DNA of 64,000 nucleotides from Dactylosporangium sucinum (GTDB lineage: Bacteria; Actinomycetota; Actinomycetes; Mycobacteriales; Micromonosporaceae): contig NZ_BMPI01000008.1 of assembly GCF_014647515.1 (NCBI RefSeq), forward strand, positions 43,429 to 107,428, read 5' to 3'. A program made the position numbers and the translations under genes. Shown in pieces: positions 1 to 8,355 of this stretch. Each line of letters begins with the position of its first letter. The stretch's first letter is position 1. A model generated the notes under the pieces. The model saw nothing but the letters and a program-made list of their open reading frames with translations, was not told where the DNA came from and ran no database searches.

Positions 1-712
1 AGGCCTGCCGGGGGAACCTCCACCGCGGCCGCCAGTCGGTGACCGTCCAGAGCACGATCGCGCCGATGACGCCGGTGACCAGCTGCTGGGCGACCAGGGC
101 CCAGGCCTGGAAGCCGGCGAACGCGAGCGCGATGCCGACGACGCCGCCGATCGCGGTGGCGATCAGGGTCCGGATCGCGAGCGGCCGGAAGGTCATCTTC
201 CGGCGCAGGATCGCCTCCGGTACCACGGTGAGGCCCTGCAGCAGGATCATCGGGGTCAGCGCGATGCAGATCCAGGTGATCTCGGGCTGGTCGTTGAACC
301 AGGCCCACAGGGGCGCGGCGCCGGCGGCCAGCCCGGTGAGGCCCAGGCTGCCGCCGATGACGACCCAGAACCCGGCGTCGAGGTGGTCCTCGTCGAGCTG
401 CTCGCGCTGGATGATCGTGGTGAGCAGGGTCTGCTGCAGCAGCATCTGCGTGATCATCACGAAGAGCAGCGCCGTGGCCACGACGCCGAAGGCGTGCGGG
501 CCGAGCATGCTTGCGAGCACGAACGTGACGATCGTGGTGGTGCCCAGTCGTCCCGCGGTCAGCGCGTACGACCAGAAGATGGCGGACTTGAGCCGTTTCC
601 GCGGCGCCTCTTCGCGCTCAGGCTGGTGCTCGGGTGCCTTGATCTCGACGGTGCGGTCCAGTTCGACGGTCCGGTCAAGTGGATCGACGGACTGGTCGAC
701 GGTCTGGCTCAT
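1..712 (-). CDS. Polysaccharide flippase (Wzx/MOP-type), C-terminus outside window
   Basis: Integral membrane protein that probably flips a lipid-linked glycan across the membrane. About 237 codons are present; the rest lies beyond position 1. After a ~45-residue charged, soluble N-terminus (repeated DRTVE/DRTVEI) come hydrophobic helices starting at SAIFWSYALTAGRLGTTTIV, with the motif GPHAFGVVATALLFV typical of polysaccharide synthase/O-antigen flippase families. Start is ATG at 712 with a GGAG ribosome site about 8 bases upstream. It sits 19 bp downstream of the glycosyltransferase gene on the same strand and is the fourth gene of a leftward sugar operon. The family is clear from hydrophobicity and the N-terminal motif; the substrate is unknown. 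Confidence 0.75.
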   Translation of the reverse strand, partial: MSQTVDQSVDPLDRTVELDRTVEIKAPEHQPEREEAPRKRLKSAIFWSYALTAGRLGTTTIVTFVLASMLGPHAFGVVATALLFVMITQMLLQQTLLTTIIQREQLDEDHLDAGFWVVIGGSLGLTGLAAGAAPLWAWFNDQPEITWICIALTPMILLQGLTVVPEAILRRKMTFRPLAIRTLIATAIGGVVGIALAFAGFQAWALVAQQLVTGVIGAIVLWTVTDWRPRWRFPRQA

Positions 713-731
713 GCAGGCTCCGCTCGCTGCG

Positions 732-1691
732 TCAGGACTGCGGGGACTCGCCCGCCCGAGGCTCTTCCCACGGGGGCGGAGCGATGGGCGTGCGGGTGAT
801 GGTGCGCCGGATCCGGCCCAGCTTGGCGCGCCCGCGACGGGAGCCCCAGGAGGTCAGGAACGCGGCCGTGCCGGCCGCCCGCTCGGCGACCGGGAGCTCG
901 TTGTTCATGAGCGCCTTGGTGATCTCCCAGGTCATGCGGGTGTGGTGGCTCTGGTCGGAGGCGGGCTTGCGCTTCTTGGACTTCTTCGCGCCCGGCTCCA
1001 GCCACTCCAGCACCTCGTCGGTGTCGCGGCTGGCGCCGAAGGTGTTCGTCGCGTGCATGCGCCGGAAGAACAGCCGCTCCGGCACCTGGACGAACTCGCC
1101 CCGCAGGGCCAGCTCGTGCAGCATCCGCACGTCGCTGGAGAGGAAGGGGCCGAGCAGCCGGGTCCTGCGCAGCACGTCGGTGCGAACGACGCCGAAGACC
1201 TCGTTGCAGAGGTTCCATTTCCGGGCGTACCACGAGACCCGGCTCCGGGAGCGCAGGTCCGCGGTGTTCATGTTGTCGTCCCACGGGCCGATCTCGTAGC
1301 CGTCGCTGTCGATCAGCATGGTCTGCGGGAACGCCAGGATCGCGGTCGGGTGCGCGTCGAGCGCGGCCACGCACCGGCTGATGAGCGTCGGCGCGGCCAG
1401 GTCGTCGTGCGCGGCGAGGCGGAACAGCTCGCCGCGCGCGAGCGAGACGACCCGCCGGAAGTTGCCGGCTTCGCCCAGATTCTCCGGGTTGCGGTAGATC
1501 CGCATCCGGTCGTCCTTGCGCGCGTAGGTCTCCAGGATCTCCCACGTGCTGTCGGTCGAGAGGTTGTCGCACACGACGATCTCGAAGTCGCCGTAGTCCT
1601 GCGCGAGCATCGACTCCAACGCCTGCGGCAGGTACCGCTCGACGTTGTACGTCGTCATGCCGATGGTCACGCGAGGCGCGGTGTCAGCCAT
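732..1691 (-). CDS. Family 2 glycosyltransferase
   Basis: GT-A fold transferase of about 319 residues, likely cytoplasmic and adding a sugar to a lipid- or polymer-linked glycan. The N-terminus VTIGMTTYNVERYLPQALES, then IVVCDNLSTDSTWEI and AAHDDLAAPTLISRC (the DD pair replaces the DxD metal site) are classical GT2 signatures. The C-terminal ~100 residues are basic and show no clear domain. ATG at 1691 is preferred to upstream in-frame codons because it falls right after the methyltransferase stop (1694) and has a GGTGG site. It lies in the epimerase-methyltransferase-glycosyltransferase-flippase operon. Acceptor and donor cannot be told from sequence. Confidence 0.85.
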   Translation of the reverse strand: MADTAPRVTIGMTTYNVERYLPQALESMLAQDYGDFEIVVCDNLSTDSTWEILETYARKDDRMRIYRNPENLGEAGNFRRVVSLARGELFRLAAHDDLAAPTLISRCVAALDAHPTAILAFPQTMLIDSDGYEIGPWDDNMNTADLRSRSRVSWYARKWNLCNEVFGVVRTDVLRRTRLLGPFLSSDVRMLHELALRGEFVQVPERLFFRRMHATNTFGASRDTDEVLEWLEPGAKKSKKRKPASDQSHHTRMTWEITKALMNNELPVAERAAGTAAFLTSWGSRRGRAKLGRIRRTITRTPIAPPPWEEPRAGESPQS

Positions 1692-1693
1692 GG

Positions 1694-2878
1694 TCAGGCC
1701 ACCAGGATCTCTGCTGTCACGCCGAGGTCGGCGAGCGACTTGGCGATCTCTTCCTTGTATGCGGGGTTCGTGATGACTACGGCCTTGGGCTGCAGCGCCG
1801 TCAGCGTCGACGGCGGATCGACCCGGTGGCCGGTGACCGGCAGGAACCGTCCCCACTTGCGCGGGTTGAGGTCGACCACACCGTGCAGGCCGAGCTCGCG
1901 GTCGGCGAGCGTCAGGAACTGCACGCCGCGCGAACCCGCGCCCCACAGCACCGGCTTGGCGCCCTCGGCGTTGAGCCGGGCGATCGTCGACCGCCAGCGC
2001 TCGCGCTCGGCGTGGTGCCGCTCGGCGAAGCCGGCGATCGCGGCCAGTTGCTTGTCGCGGGCCCGCAGCGACGGCAGCTCACCGGTGTGGGCGACATGGC
2101 CTCCTGCCCGCGGGCGGTTCGCCGAAACCTCGATGTATCGGAACATTCCCTGGAACAGCGTGCCGGTCGACTCGACCGTCCAGCCGGCGCGGCCGAAGAT
2201 GCTGGCCAGCGAGTAGGCGTCGAAGTACGACACGTGCGGGTAGATGACCTCCCAGCCCGCGGTGGCCAGGTCGTAGACCGCGTCCGGCACCTCGACGTAG
2301 CCGAACACCTCGCGCCCCTTGGCCTGCTCGCGCAGGTCGACCAGGAACTCGTAGGGGTCGTCGAGGTGCTCGAACCAGTGCCGGGACGTGAAGAAGTCGT
2401 ACTCCGGCAGGCCGCTGCCCCGCGGCGCCAGTCCACTGTGGAACGTCGTGACGCCCTGCTCGCCCTCCTCGCCGGCATACATCGCGTCGTAGCCGACGCC
2501 CCGGGCGCCGCCGACGTGGGTGAGCTCGCGAAGGAACTCGCCCTGCCCGCAGCCGATGTCCAGCACGAGCTTGCCGCTCAGGTCGTACCGCTCGCTCAGA
2601 CTGTGCACGAGGTCGCTCGAGAACCGCTGGAAGGCGGGGGAGAAGTGCAGGTTGGTGTCCATCGCCGTGTCGTAGACGAGCTTGTCCTGCTCGAACGCGA
2701 CATTGCGGACGTAGGCGCAGGTGGGGCAGTTGGCCAAAACCATCTTGCCGACCGGCGAGGCCACGGCGTCGCCGTGATCCTCCCAGTGCACGCCGCACAG
2801 GACCGGGATCTCGCCGAGGTCGGCGAACTCGACCAGCCGGTCCTCGCCGCAGGCGTCGCAGATGCGCCCGGTCGTCAT
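1694..2878 (-). CDS. SAM-dependent sugar methyltransferase (C-methyltransferase family)
   Basis: About 394 residues with the three-part layout of NDP-sugar C-methyltransferases. A Cys-rich N-terminus (ICDACGEDRL at 6-15, later CPTCAYV) probably binds zinc. A Rossmann SAM domain follows, with VLDIGCGQGEFLREL as motif I. The C-terminal domain (KPVLWGAGSRGVQFLTL, VVDLNPRKWGRFLPVTGHRV) matches PF08484. The start ATG at 2878 overlaps the epimerase stop (ATGA), so translation is coupled. It is paralogous in layout to the gene at 4126 on the other side of the divergent promoter, but the two are far from identical. Likely role: C-methyl branching of a deoxysugar. The exact substrate is not inferable. 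Confidence 0.82.
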   Translation of the reverse strand: MTTGRICDACGEDRLVEFADLGEIPVLCGVHWEDHGDAVASPVGKMVLANCPTCAYVRNVAFEQDKLVYDTAMDTNLHFSPAFQRFSSDLVHSLSERYDLSGKLVLDIGCGQGEFLRELTHVGGARGVGYDAMYAGEEGEQGVTTFHSGLAPRGSGLPEYDFFTSRHWFEHLDDPYEFLVDLREQAKGREVFGYVEVPDAVYDLATAGWEVIYPHVSYFDAYSLASIFGRAGWTVESTGTLFQGMFRYIEVSANRPRAGGHVAHTGELPSLRARDKQLAAIAGFAERHHAERERWRSTIARLNAEGAKPVLWGAGSRGVQFLTLADRELGLHGVVDLNPRKWGRFLPVTGHRVDPPSTLTALQPKAVVITNPAYKEEIAKSLADLGVTAEILVA

Positions 2879-3906
2879 GCGGTCACCCACCGCAGCTCGT
2901 TGTCCAGCTTGCCCTGCTCCATCAGCGAGCGGATGCGCTTGATCCGCATGTGGTTCTCGCTGCCGAACTGCTCGATGGTGAGCCCGTGCCGCTGGTAGGC
3001 CTCGACGAGCTGCTCGACGCCGAGCTTCACCGTCCACTTCGGCTGGAACTCGGGCACCTCGGTCGCGATCAGGTCGCAGGTGACCCGGTAGTTGCGCAGG
3101 TCGGTGCCGGCACCCTCGGCGAACGTGACCTCGCTGCCGGGCACGACCTCGGCGACCAGGTTGGCGACCTCGCGGATCAGGTAGTTCTCGGTGGACCGCC
3201 CGACGTTGTAGGCCTTCGCGTGCACGCGCTCGCGCGGGACCTCCAGCAGCGCCAGGAAGGCGGCGGAGATGTCCTCGATGTGCACCAGCGGCCGCCAGGC
3301 CTTGCCGTCCGACAGCAGCCGGACCTGGCCGGTGAGCAGCGCGTGGGCGGCGAGGTCGTTGACCACCAGGTCGCCGCGCAGGCGCGGGGAGAACCCGTAG
3401 GCCGTGGCGTTGCGCAGGAACGTCGGCGAGAAGTCGTCGTCGGCCAGCTCCAGCAGCCCCTGCTCCGAGAGGATCTTGGACTCGCCGTAGGGCGTCACCG
3501 GCTGGAAGCCGGCCGTCTCGTCGAGCGGGGTGTCGTCCTCGCCCTTGCCGTACAGCGAGCACGACGACGAGAACAGGAACCGCTGGACGCCGGCGGCCTT
3601 GGCGGCCCGGGCCAGGCGGAGCGTCGAGCGGTGGTTGACGTCGTAGGTCAGGTCCGGGTTGAGGTTGCCCAGCGGGTCGTTGCAGAGCGCCGCGAGGTGC
3701 AGCACCGCGTCGAAGCCGGTGACGTGCTCCGGCTCGACGTCCCGCAGGTCGACGCGGAGCGTCTTGACCTCCTCGGGGGCCGGGCCGAGGACGCAGTCCG
3801 CGAACAGCCCGGTGTCCAGACCGACCACCTCGTGCCCGGCTTGACGAAGTATCGGCACCAGCACGCTGCCGATGTATCCGTCGTGACCAGTGACGAGTAC
3901 GCGCAT
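2875..3906 (-). CDS. NAD-dependent nucleotide-sugar epimerase/dehydratase
   Basis: Extended short-chain dehydrogenase of 343 residues. The N-terminal MRVLVTGHDGYIGSVLVPIL carries the GxxGxxG dinucleotide site. VLHLAALCNDP and the SSSCSLYGKG strand follow, and YGESK supplies the catalytic Tyr and Lys. Start ATG at 3906 has GGGAG upstream and is the first codon of the leftward operon. The next gene starts within its stop codon. It probably epimerises or dehydrates an NDP-hexose for the glycan made by this locus. Substrate (UDP-, dTDP- or CDP-sugar) is unresolved, although the neighbouring RfbF-like gene makes CDP-sugars plausible. Confidence 0.85.
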   Translation of the reverse strand: MRVLVTGHDGYIGSVLVPILRQAGHEVVGLDTGLFADCVLGPAPEEVKTLRVDLRDVEPEHVTGFDAVLHLAALCNDPLGNLNPDLTYDVNHRSTLRLARAAKAAGVQRFLFSSSCSLYGKGEDDTPLDETAGFQPVTPYGESKILSEQGLLELADDDFSPTFLRNATAYGFSPRLRGDLVVNDLAAHALLTGQVRLLSDGKAWRPLVHIEDISAAFLALLEVPRERVHAKAYNVGRSTENYLIREVANLVAEVVPGSEVTFAEGAGTDLRNYRVTCDLIATEVPEFQPKWTVKLGVEQLVEAYQRHGLTIEQFGSENHMRIKRIRSLMEQGKLDNELRWVTA

Positions 3907-4125
3907 GGCAAAGCTCCCGAACGCTCGGCGGGTGGAAGGCGAGTCTATGAGGACGCCAAAACGCCCTCGGTGGTGTGTCGGACTTCTTACTCTGGCGTTT
4001 ACCGGAAGGACCTGGTGACCGCTAGCTTCTTGCCTTGGATTTTGCCTTAGGCTGACGCGTCGGTGATCAGAAAATCTGCGGTTTCCGTGATGGAGCCTAG
4101 CGCCAGCGACAATTTGGGGGGACGC
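3907..4125. promoter_or_regulatory. Divergent promoter region of the sugar locus
   Basis: A 219-bp spacer between two outward-reading operons, visibly more A+T-rich than its surroundings (for example around 4021-4050 and 4071-4115). Both sets of sugar genes must be transcribed from here. I could not fix a convincing -35/-10 pair for either side. A GGGGGGA ribosome site at 4115-4122 serves the gene at 4126. Confidence 0.5.
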
Positions 4126-5358
4126 ATGCCCGTAGTCTCGTGCCGGCTGTGTGGGGCCGAGCTGACCGAGACCTTTGTCGACCTTGGGATGTCCCCGCTC
4201 TGCGAGAGCTACGTCCCCGCGGAGAAGGTCGACGCGCCGGAAACGTTCTACCCGCTGCACGTGCGGATCTGCTCGGACTGCCTCTTGGTGCAGCTCCCGG
4301 CGTACGTGGCGGGTGAGGAGATCTTCTCCGACTACCTGTACTTCTCCTCCTACTCCACGTCATGGGTGGAGCACGCGCGCCGCTACGCGGTCGCGATGAC
4401 GGAGAAGCTCAACCTAACGGCCGACAGCCTGGTCGCCGAAGTGGCCAGTAACGACGGATACCTTCTGCAGCATTTTGTGGCCGCGGGTATCCCGGTCATC
4501 GGCGTTGAGCCAGCCGGAAATGTCGCAGCGGTCGCCCGGGAAAAGGGCGTCCGGACCGAGGTGTGCTTTCTCGGACCGGAAACGGGCGCGGCGGTCGCGA
4601 CGCAATACGGCCGGGCCGACCTTGTCGCGGCAAATAACGTCTATGCCCACATTCCGGACATTATTGGCTTCTCGCAAGGTCTCGCAAACCTGGTTAAATC
4701 GGACGGATTGGTCACGCTGGAGTTCCCGCACCTGCTCCGCCTGATCGAGCGCCGCCAGTTCGACACGATCTACCACGAGCACTACCAGTACCTGTCGCTG
4801 CTCACCGCGTCGCGGGCGCTGGCCAAGGGGGGCCTCAGCGTCGTCGATGTCGAGGAGCTCAGCACGCACGGCGGGTCGCTGCGGGTGCACGCTCGTCATG
4901 CCGACACGGCGGGTGAGCCGTCACTTGCCGTGAAGACCCTGCTGGAGGCGGAGGCCGCGGCCGGGCTGCACACGTTCGAGGGGCACAAGGGCTTCGCCGA
5001 CGCCGTCTTCCAGATCAAGAAGAACCTGCTCGACTTCCTGATGACGGCCCGCGCCGAGGGCAAGCGGGTCGTGGGCTACGGTGCTCCTGGGAAGGGCAAC
5101 ACGCTGCTGAACCACTGCGGCATCCGTGAGGACCTGCTGGAGTACACGGTCGACCGCTCGCCGCACAAGCAGGGCATGTTCCTGCCCGGCACCCACATCC
5201 CGATCCACGCGCCGGAGCGCATCGCCGCGGACCGGCCCGACTACGTCCTGGTCCTGCCGTGGAACCTGCGCACGGAGATCAGCGCGCAGCTGTCGTACGT
5301 GCGCGACTGGGGCGGCAAGCTGGTGTACCCGATTCCGGCCCTGGATGTAGAGGGGTAG
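4126..5358 (+). CDS. NDP-hexose C-methyltransferase (NovU/TylCIII/EvaC type)
   Basis: 410 residues. An N-terminal zinc-type domain (CRLCGAELTETFVDLG, then CSDCLLVQL; PF08421-like) is followed by a SAM-binding core (VAEVASNDGYLLQHF) and a C-terminal PF08484 domain (RVVGYGAPGKGNTLLNHCGI). The HEHYQYLSLL segment is typical of deoxysugar C-methyltransferases, which methylate a keto-sugar nucleotide. ATG at 4126 is chosen because of the strong GGGGGGA site just before it; the in-frame upstream codons at 4063 and 4090 lack one. Codon use between about 4430 and 4720 is much less G+C-biased than in the rest of the gene (GTT, ATT, AAA, CAA, GGA codons), suggesting a mosaic origin. Seven bases separate it from the next gene. 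Confidence 0.87.
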   Translation: MPVVSCRLCGAELTETFVDLGMSPLCESYVPAEKVDAPETFYPLHVRICSDCLLVQLPAYVAGEEIFSDYLYFSSYSTSWVEHARRYAVAMTEKLNLTADSLVAEVASNDGYLLQHFVAAGIPVIGVEPAGNVAAVAREKGVRTEVCFLGPETGAAVATQYGRADLVAANNVYAHIPDIIGFSQGLANLVKSDGLVTLEFPHLLRLIERRQFDTIYHEHYQYLSLLTASRALAKGGLSVVDVEELSTHGGSLRVHARHADTAGEPSLAVKTLLEAEAAAGLHTFEGHKGFADAVFQIKKNLLDFLMTARAEGKRVVGYGAPGKGNTLLNHCGIREDLLEYTVDRSPHKQGMFLPGTHIPIHAPERIAADRPDYVLVLPWNLRTEISAQLSYVRDWGGKLVYPIPALDVEG

Positions 5359-5365
5359 CCCGTTC

Positions 5366-6175
5366 ATGAAGGTTGTGCTGTTCTGCGGCGGTCTCGGCAT
5401 GCGGATGCGCGAGGGCACCAACAACGCGCCCAAGCCCATGGCCATGATCGGTGACCGTCCGCTGCTGTGGCACGTCATGCGCTACTACGCACACTTCGGA
5501 CACACCGACTTCATCCTCGCCCTCGGCTACGGCGCCGCCGTGGTCAAGGACTACTTCCTGCACTACGACGAGACCCTGTCCAACGACTTCACGCTCGTCG
5601 GCGGCAACCGCGACGTGCAGCTCTTCTCGACGGACATCACCGACTGGAACATCACGTTCATCGACACGGGTCTCAAGGCCACGATCGGCGAGCGGCTCAT
5701 GCGCGTGCGCAAGTACGTCGAGGACGAGCCGATGTTCCTGGCCAACTACGCCGACACGCTCACCGACGCGCCGCTGCCCGAGATGGTGGAGCGGTTCCGC
5801 AACTCCGAGGCCGCGGTGAGCATGCTGGCGGTACCGCCGGTGTCGACCCACCACGTCGTGGAGATGGGCCCCGACGGCTCGGTCTCGCGGGTCCGGGACT
5901 TCCGCGAGCTGATGACGTGGGAGAACGGCGGCTACTTCATCATGCGGCCGGAGATCTTCGACGTGCTGCGCGAGGGCGAGGACATGGTGCCGCACGCCTT
6001 CGACCGGCTGATCCCGAACCGCAAGTTGCTGGCGCAGCAGTACGACGGCTTCTGGCGCGCGGTCGACACCTTCAAGGACCGCGCGGAGATGGAGGAGGCC
6101 TACAACCACGGCAACTGCCCGTGGATGCTGTGGGACTCGGCCCGCCGCCCGATCGTGCCGGCGCAGCGTTCATGA
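5366..6175 (+). CDS. Sugar-1-phosphate nucleotidyltransferase (RfbF-like, glucose-1-phosphate cytidylyltransferase family)
   Basis: 269 residues. The N-terminal FCGGLGMRMREGTNNAPKPM is the nucleotide-binding signature of sugar nucleotidyltransferases, and GDRPLLWHVMRYYAHFG plus DYFLHYDETLSNDFTL resemble glucose-1-phosphate cytidylyltransferase (RfbF) more than RmlA. It would activate a hexose-1-phosphate with CTP, the first step to CDP-deoxysugars. The gene begins 8 bp after the C-methyltransferase and its TGA overlaps the ATG of the LmbE gene (ATGA). Specificity for CTP rather than another NTP is by family resemblance only. Confidence 0.82.
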   Translation: MKVVLFCGGLGMRMREGTNNAPKPMAMIGDRPLLWHVMRYYAHFGHTDFILALGYGAAVVKDYFLHYDETLSNDFTLVGGNRDVQLFSTDITDWNITFIDTGLKATIGERLMRVRKYVEDEPMFLANYADTLTDAPLPEMVERFRNSEAAVSMLAVPPVSTHHVVEMGPDGSVSRVRDFRELMTWENGGYFIMRPEIFDVLREGEDMVPHAFDRLIPNRKLLAQQYDGFWRAVDTFKDRAEMEEAYNHGNCPWMLWDSARRPIVPAQRS

Positions 6176-6804
6176 TCGGCTTCAGCCTCGCCGGCGTGCG
6201 GTCCGTCGTCGCCCTGGGTGCCCACCCGGACGACATCGAGATCGCCGCCGGCGGCCTGCTGCTGTCCCTGCCCGCGGGCGTCGCGGTGGACTACGTCCTG
6301 GCCACCGGCGTGCCGGCCCGCCAGGACGAGGCCCGCTCGGCCGCCGCCGCGTTCCTGTCGCAGGCGGCGGCGTTGCGGTTCCACCTGCACGACCTGCCCG
6401 ACGGTCGCCTTCCCGCACACTGGAACGCGACGAAGGAGATCGTCGAGGCGGCCGCCCGGCTGGGCAAGCCCGACCTGGTGCTGGCGCCGTCGCGCGAGGA
6501 CGCGCACCAGGATCACCGCCTGCTGGGGCAGTTGGCGTCGACGGCGTTCCGGGACTCGCTCGTCCTGCACTACGAGATCCCGAAGTGGGACGGCGACCTG
6601 TCCCGCCGCAACGTCTACGTGCCGCTGACGGTCGAGCAGGGCCGCCGGAAGGTGGCGCTGCTGCACGAGCACTTCCCGTCGCAGAAGGCGCGCGACTGGT
6701 GGGACGACGAGATGTTCCTGGGGCTGGCTCGCGTTCGCGGGATGGAGTGCCGGGCGCACTACGCCGAGGCGTACACGGTCGACAAGGCCGTGCTGACCTT
6801 CTGA
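6172..6804 (+). CDS. LmbE/PIG-L family de-N-acetylase
   Basis: 210 residues. The metal-binding AHPDDIE motif is at about 17-23 and a second cluster, REDAHQDHRLLG, supplies the distal histidines, as in zinc de-N-acetylases (PIG-L, MshB, LmbE). Translationally coupled to the nucleotidyltransferase by ATGA overlap. In this setting it probably removes an acetyl group from an amino-sugar of the glycan or its precursor. It is shorter than MshB and lacks that enzyme's context, so mycothiol synthesis is unlikely. A strong hairpin follows 27 bp after the stop. Confidence 0.85.
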   Translation: MIGFSLAGVRSVVALGAHPDDIEIAAGGLLLSLPAGVAVDYVLATGVPARQDEARSAAAAFLSQAAALRFHLHDLPDGRLPAHWNATKEIVEAAARLGKPDLVLAPSREDAHQDHRLLGQLASTAFRDSLVLHYEIPKWDGDLSRRNVYVPLTVEQGRRKVALLHEHFPSQKARDWWDDEMFLGLARVRGMECRAHYAEAYTVDKAVLTF

Positions 6805-6831
6805 GGCGCGCTGGTGGTCGGAGTGCTTCCA

Positions 6832-6883
6832 TGATCAAGGGAAACTTCTGGCTGTCAGGGCAGCCAGAAGTCTCCCTTGATCA
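6832..6883. terminator. Bidirectional hairpin, copy 1 of repeat family A
   Basis: Arms of 23 bp (6832-6854 and 6861-6883) pair with a single mismatch around a 6-base loop. The left arm starts TGATCAAGGGAAACTTCTGG. It lies between the convergent stops at 6804 and 6899 and has no T-tract, as is usual for actinobacterial terminators. Three further relatives occur at 21245, 40702 and 63564. Confidence 0.75.
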
Positions 6884-6898
6884 AGGCGCCCCGGCGCG

Positions 6899-8251
6899 TC
6901 AGCCGTGCGTCACCGGCTTGCCGCCGTCGGCGTAGACGTTCGACGGGTCCCAGGTGACGCCGGGCAGGTCCTCGTTCGAGGATGCGCCGTAGCGCGAGTT
7001 CTGCACGAACACGTTGTTGCGGAAGACCACCTTCTCGGCCTTCGTGTCCGGGCGGAAGTTCACCGTGTAGTTGCCGCCCGTGAACAGGTTGTCCTCGACC
7101 AGCAGGTCGGTCAGGCTCGGCGCCGTCTCCGAGCCGAGCTGGAAGCCCGCGTTGAACGGGTCGTTCGTGGCCGGGTTGAAGGCCTCCAGCGTGTTGTGCC
7201 GGACCACCATGCCCGTGCCGCCCGTGGTCTGCAGGATGTCCTGGTGGTCCTTCTCGTCGGTGAAGATGAGGTCGTGGATCCAGCTGTCCTCGATCAGGGC
7301 GCCGTCGGAGACGCGCGGGCCCTCGTTCAGCGTGTGCATGTTGACCCGGCGCATCGTGTAGTGGCCGAAGCCCAGGCCCAGGCCCTCGCCCTCGCCCTGG
7401 ATCTCGGAGTCCTCGACGAGCAGGCTCGCGTCGGGGACGACGTCGTCGAACACCCGGATGATCATGCCGCCCTTGTTCTTGCAGGTGATCTTCGAGCGCT
7501 TGATCGTGACGTTCTTCGCCTTGATGTCCAGGCAGTCCGTGAGGATCTTGCCGTCGATCACCGTGTTGGGCTCGGTGATCGCATATGGGCCGGCATACGG
7601 CGTGAGATCCGTCCCCGCCGGGACGCCCGTGTTCTCCGGTCCCGGCCACGGCTTGCCCGACGGCGCCCTGACCGGGCCGGGCACCAGGCCGGCGCCCGCG
7701 GTCGGGTGCGCCTTGCCCGGCTCGTCGAAGCTGTACTTCGCCTTGTAGGGCTTGTCGTCCACCGACGAGTCGGTGACGAGCGCCGGCGCGGCCGCCGAGT
7801 GTGAGAAGCCCTTCGCGCAGCCGTGGACCTTGACCTTCGTGGCGGTGTAGTTACCGTACCCCAACCCGGTCATCTCCGGCCGGCCGCAGAACACCTCGGT
7901 GTTCTCGACGACCGTGCCCGTGAAGCCCGCGAAGACCTTGATCCCGACCGCGCCGGAGTGCCGGACGGTCGTGTTGGTCACCTTGACGTTGTTCGCCTTG
8001 ATGTACAGCGCGGTCGTGAGCTGCTGACCGTCGACCGTGGCGCCGTCGGTGCTGATCACCGTCGCGTCCTCGTCCCGGTCGGCGTCGCTGTCCTTGCCGC
8101 TCAGGTTGAGCACGACCACGACCGCGCCGGCGATGATTGCGAGTCCGCCCCCGATGGCCGTCGGCAGAATCCAGCGGCGCCGTTTGCGGTTGGTGGCCTG
8201 CCCTGAGGCATGGCGCCCGGGTTGCCTCCGTTCGACCTGCTCAGTGCTCAC
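6899..8251 (-). CDS. Membrane-anchored right-handed beta-helix protein
   Basis: 450 residues. A basic N-terminus (NRKRRR at 21-26) precedes one transmembrane segment at about 28-50; the rest should be outside the cell. The exported part reads as two copies of a parallel beta-helix unit. VDGQQLTTALYIKANNVKV (73-91) aligns with IDGKILTDCLDIKAKNVTI (232-250), separated by a Pro/Gly-rich linker (~180-225). The second half continues with short strands such as LLVEDSEIQGEGEGLGLGFG and VVRHNTLEAFNP. Beta-helix proteins are often glycan lyases or surface adhesins; no catalytic residues are recognisable. Start is GTG at 8251 with GGAGGCG upstream. It is last of three same-strand genes after the coiled-coil pair (104-bp gap). 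Confidence 0.72.
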   Translation of the reverse strand: MSTEQVERRQPGRHASGQATNRKRRRWILPTAIGGGLAIIAGAVVVVLNLSGKDSDADRDEDATVISTDGATVDGQQLTTALYIKANNVKVTNTTVRHSGAVGIKVFAGFTGTVVENTEVFCGRPEMTGLGYGNYTATKVKVHGCAKGFSHSAAAPALVTDSSVDDKPYKAKYSFDEPGKAHPTAGAGLVPGPVRAPSGKPWPGPENTGVPAGTDLTPYAGPYAITEPNTVIDGKILTDCLDIKAKNVTIKRSKITCKNKGGMIIRVFDDVVPDASLLVEDSEIQGEGEGLGLGFGHYTMRRVNMHTLNEGPRVSDGALIEDSWIHDLIFTDEKDHQDILQTTGGTGMVVRHNTLEAFNPATNDPFNAGFQLGSETAPSLTDLLVEDNLFTGGNYTVNFRPDTKAEKVVFRNNVFVQNSRYGASSNEDLPGVTWDPSNVYADGGKPVTHG

Positions 8252-8355
8252 GCCGCCTCCGCTTCGCTCCGGCGGCGCTCACTTGCGCAGAGCCCCTGGT
8301 GAGCGGCCTCTCCGCTCCGAACCGCTCACGCCGTCTCCCCCCAAAAAGCCCGGCC

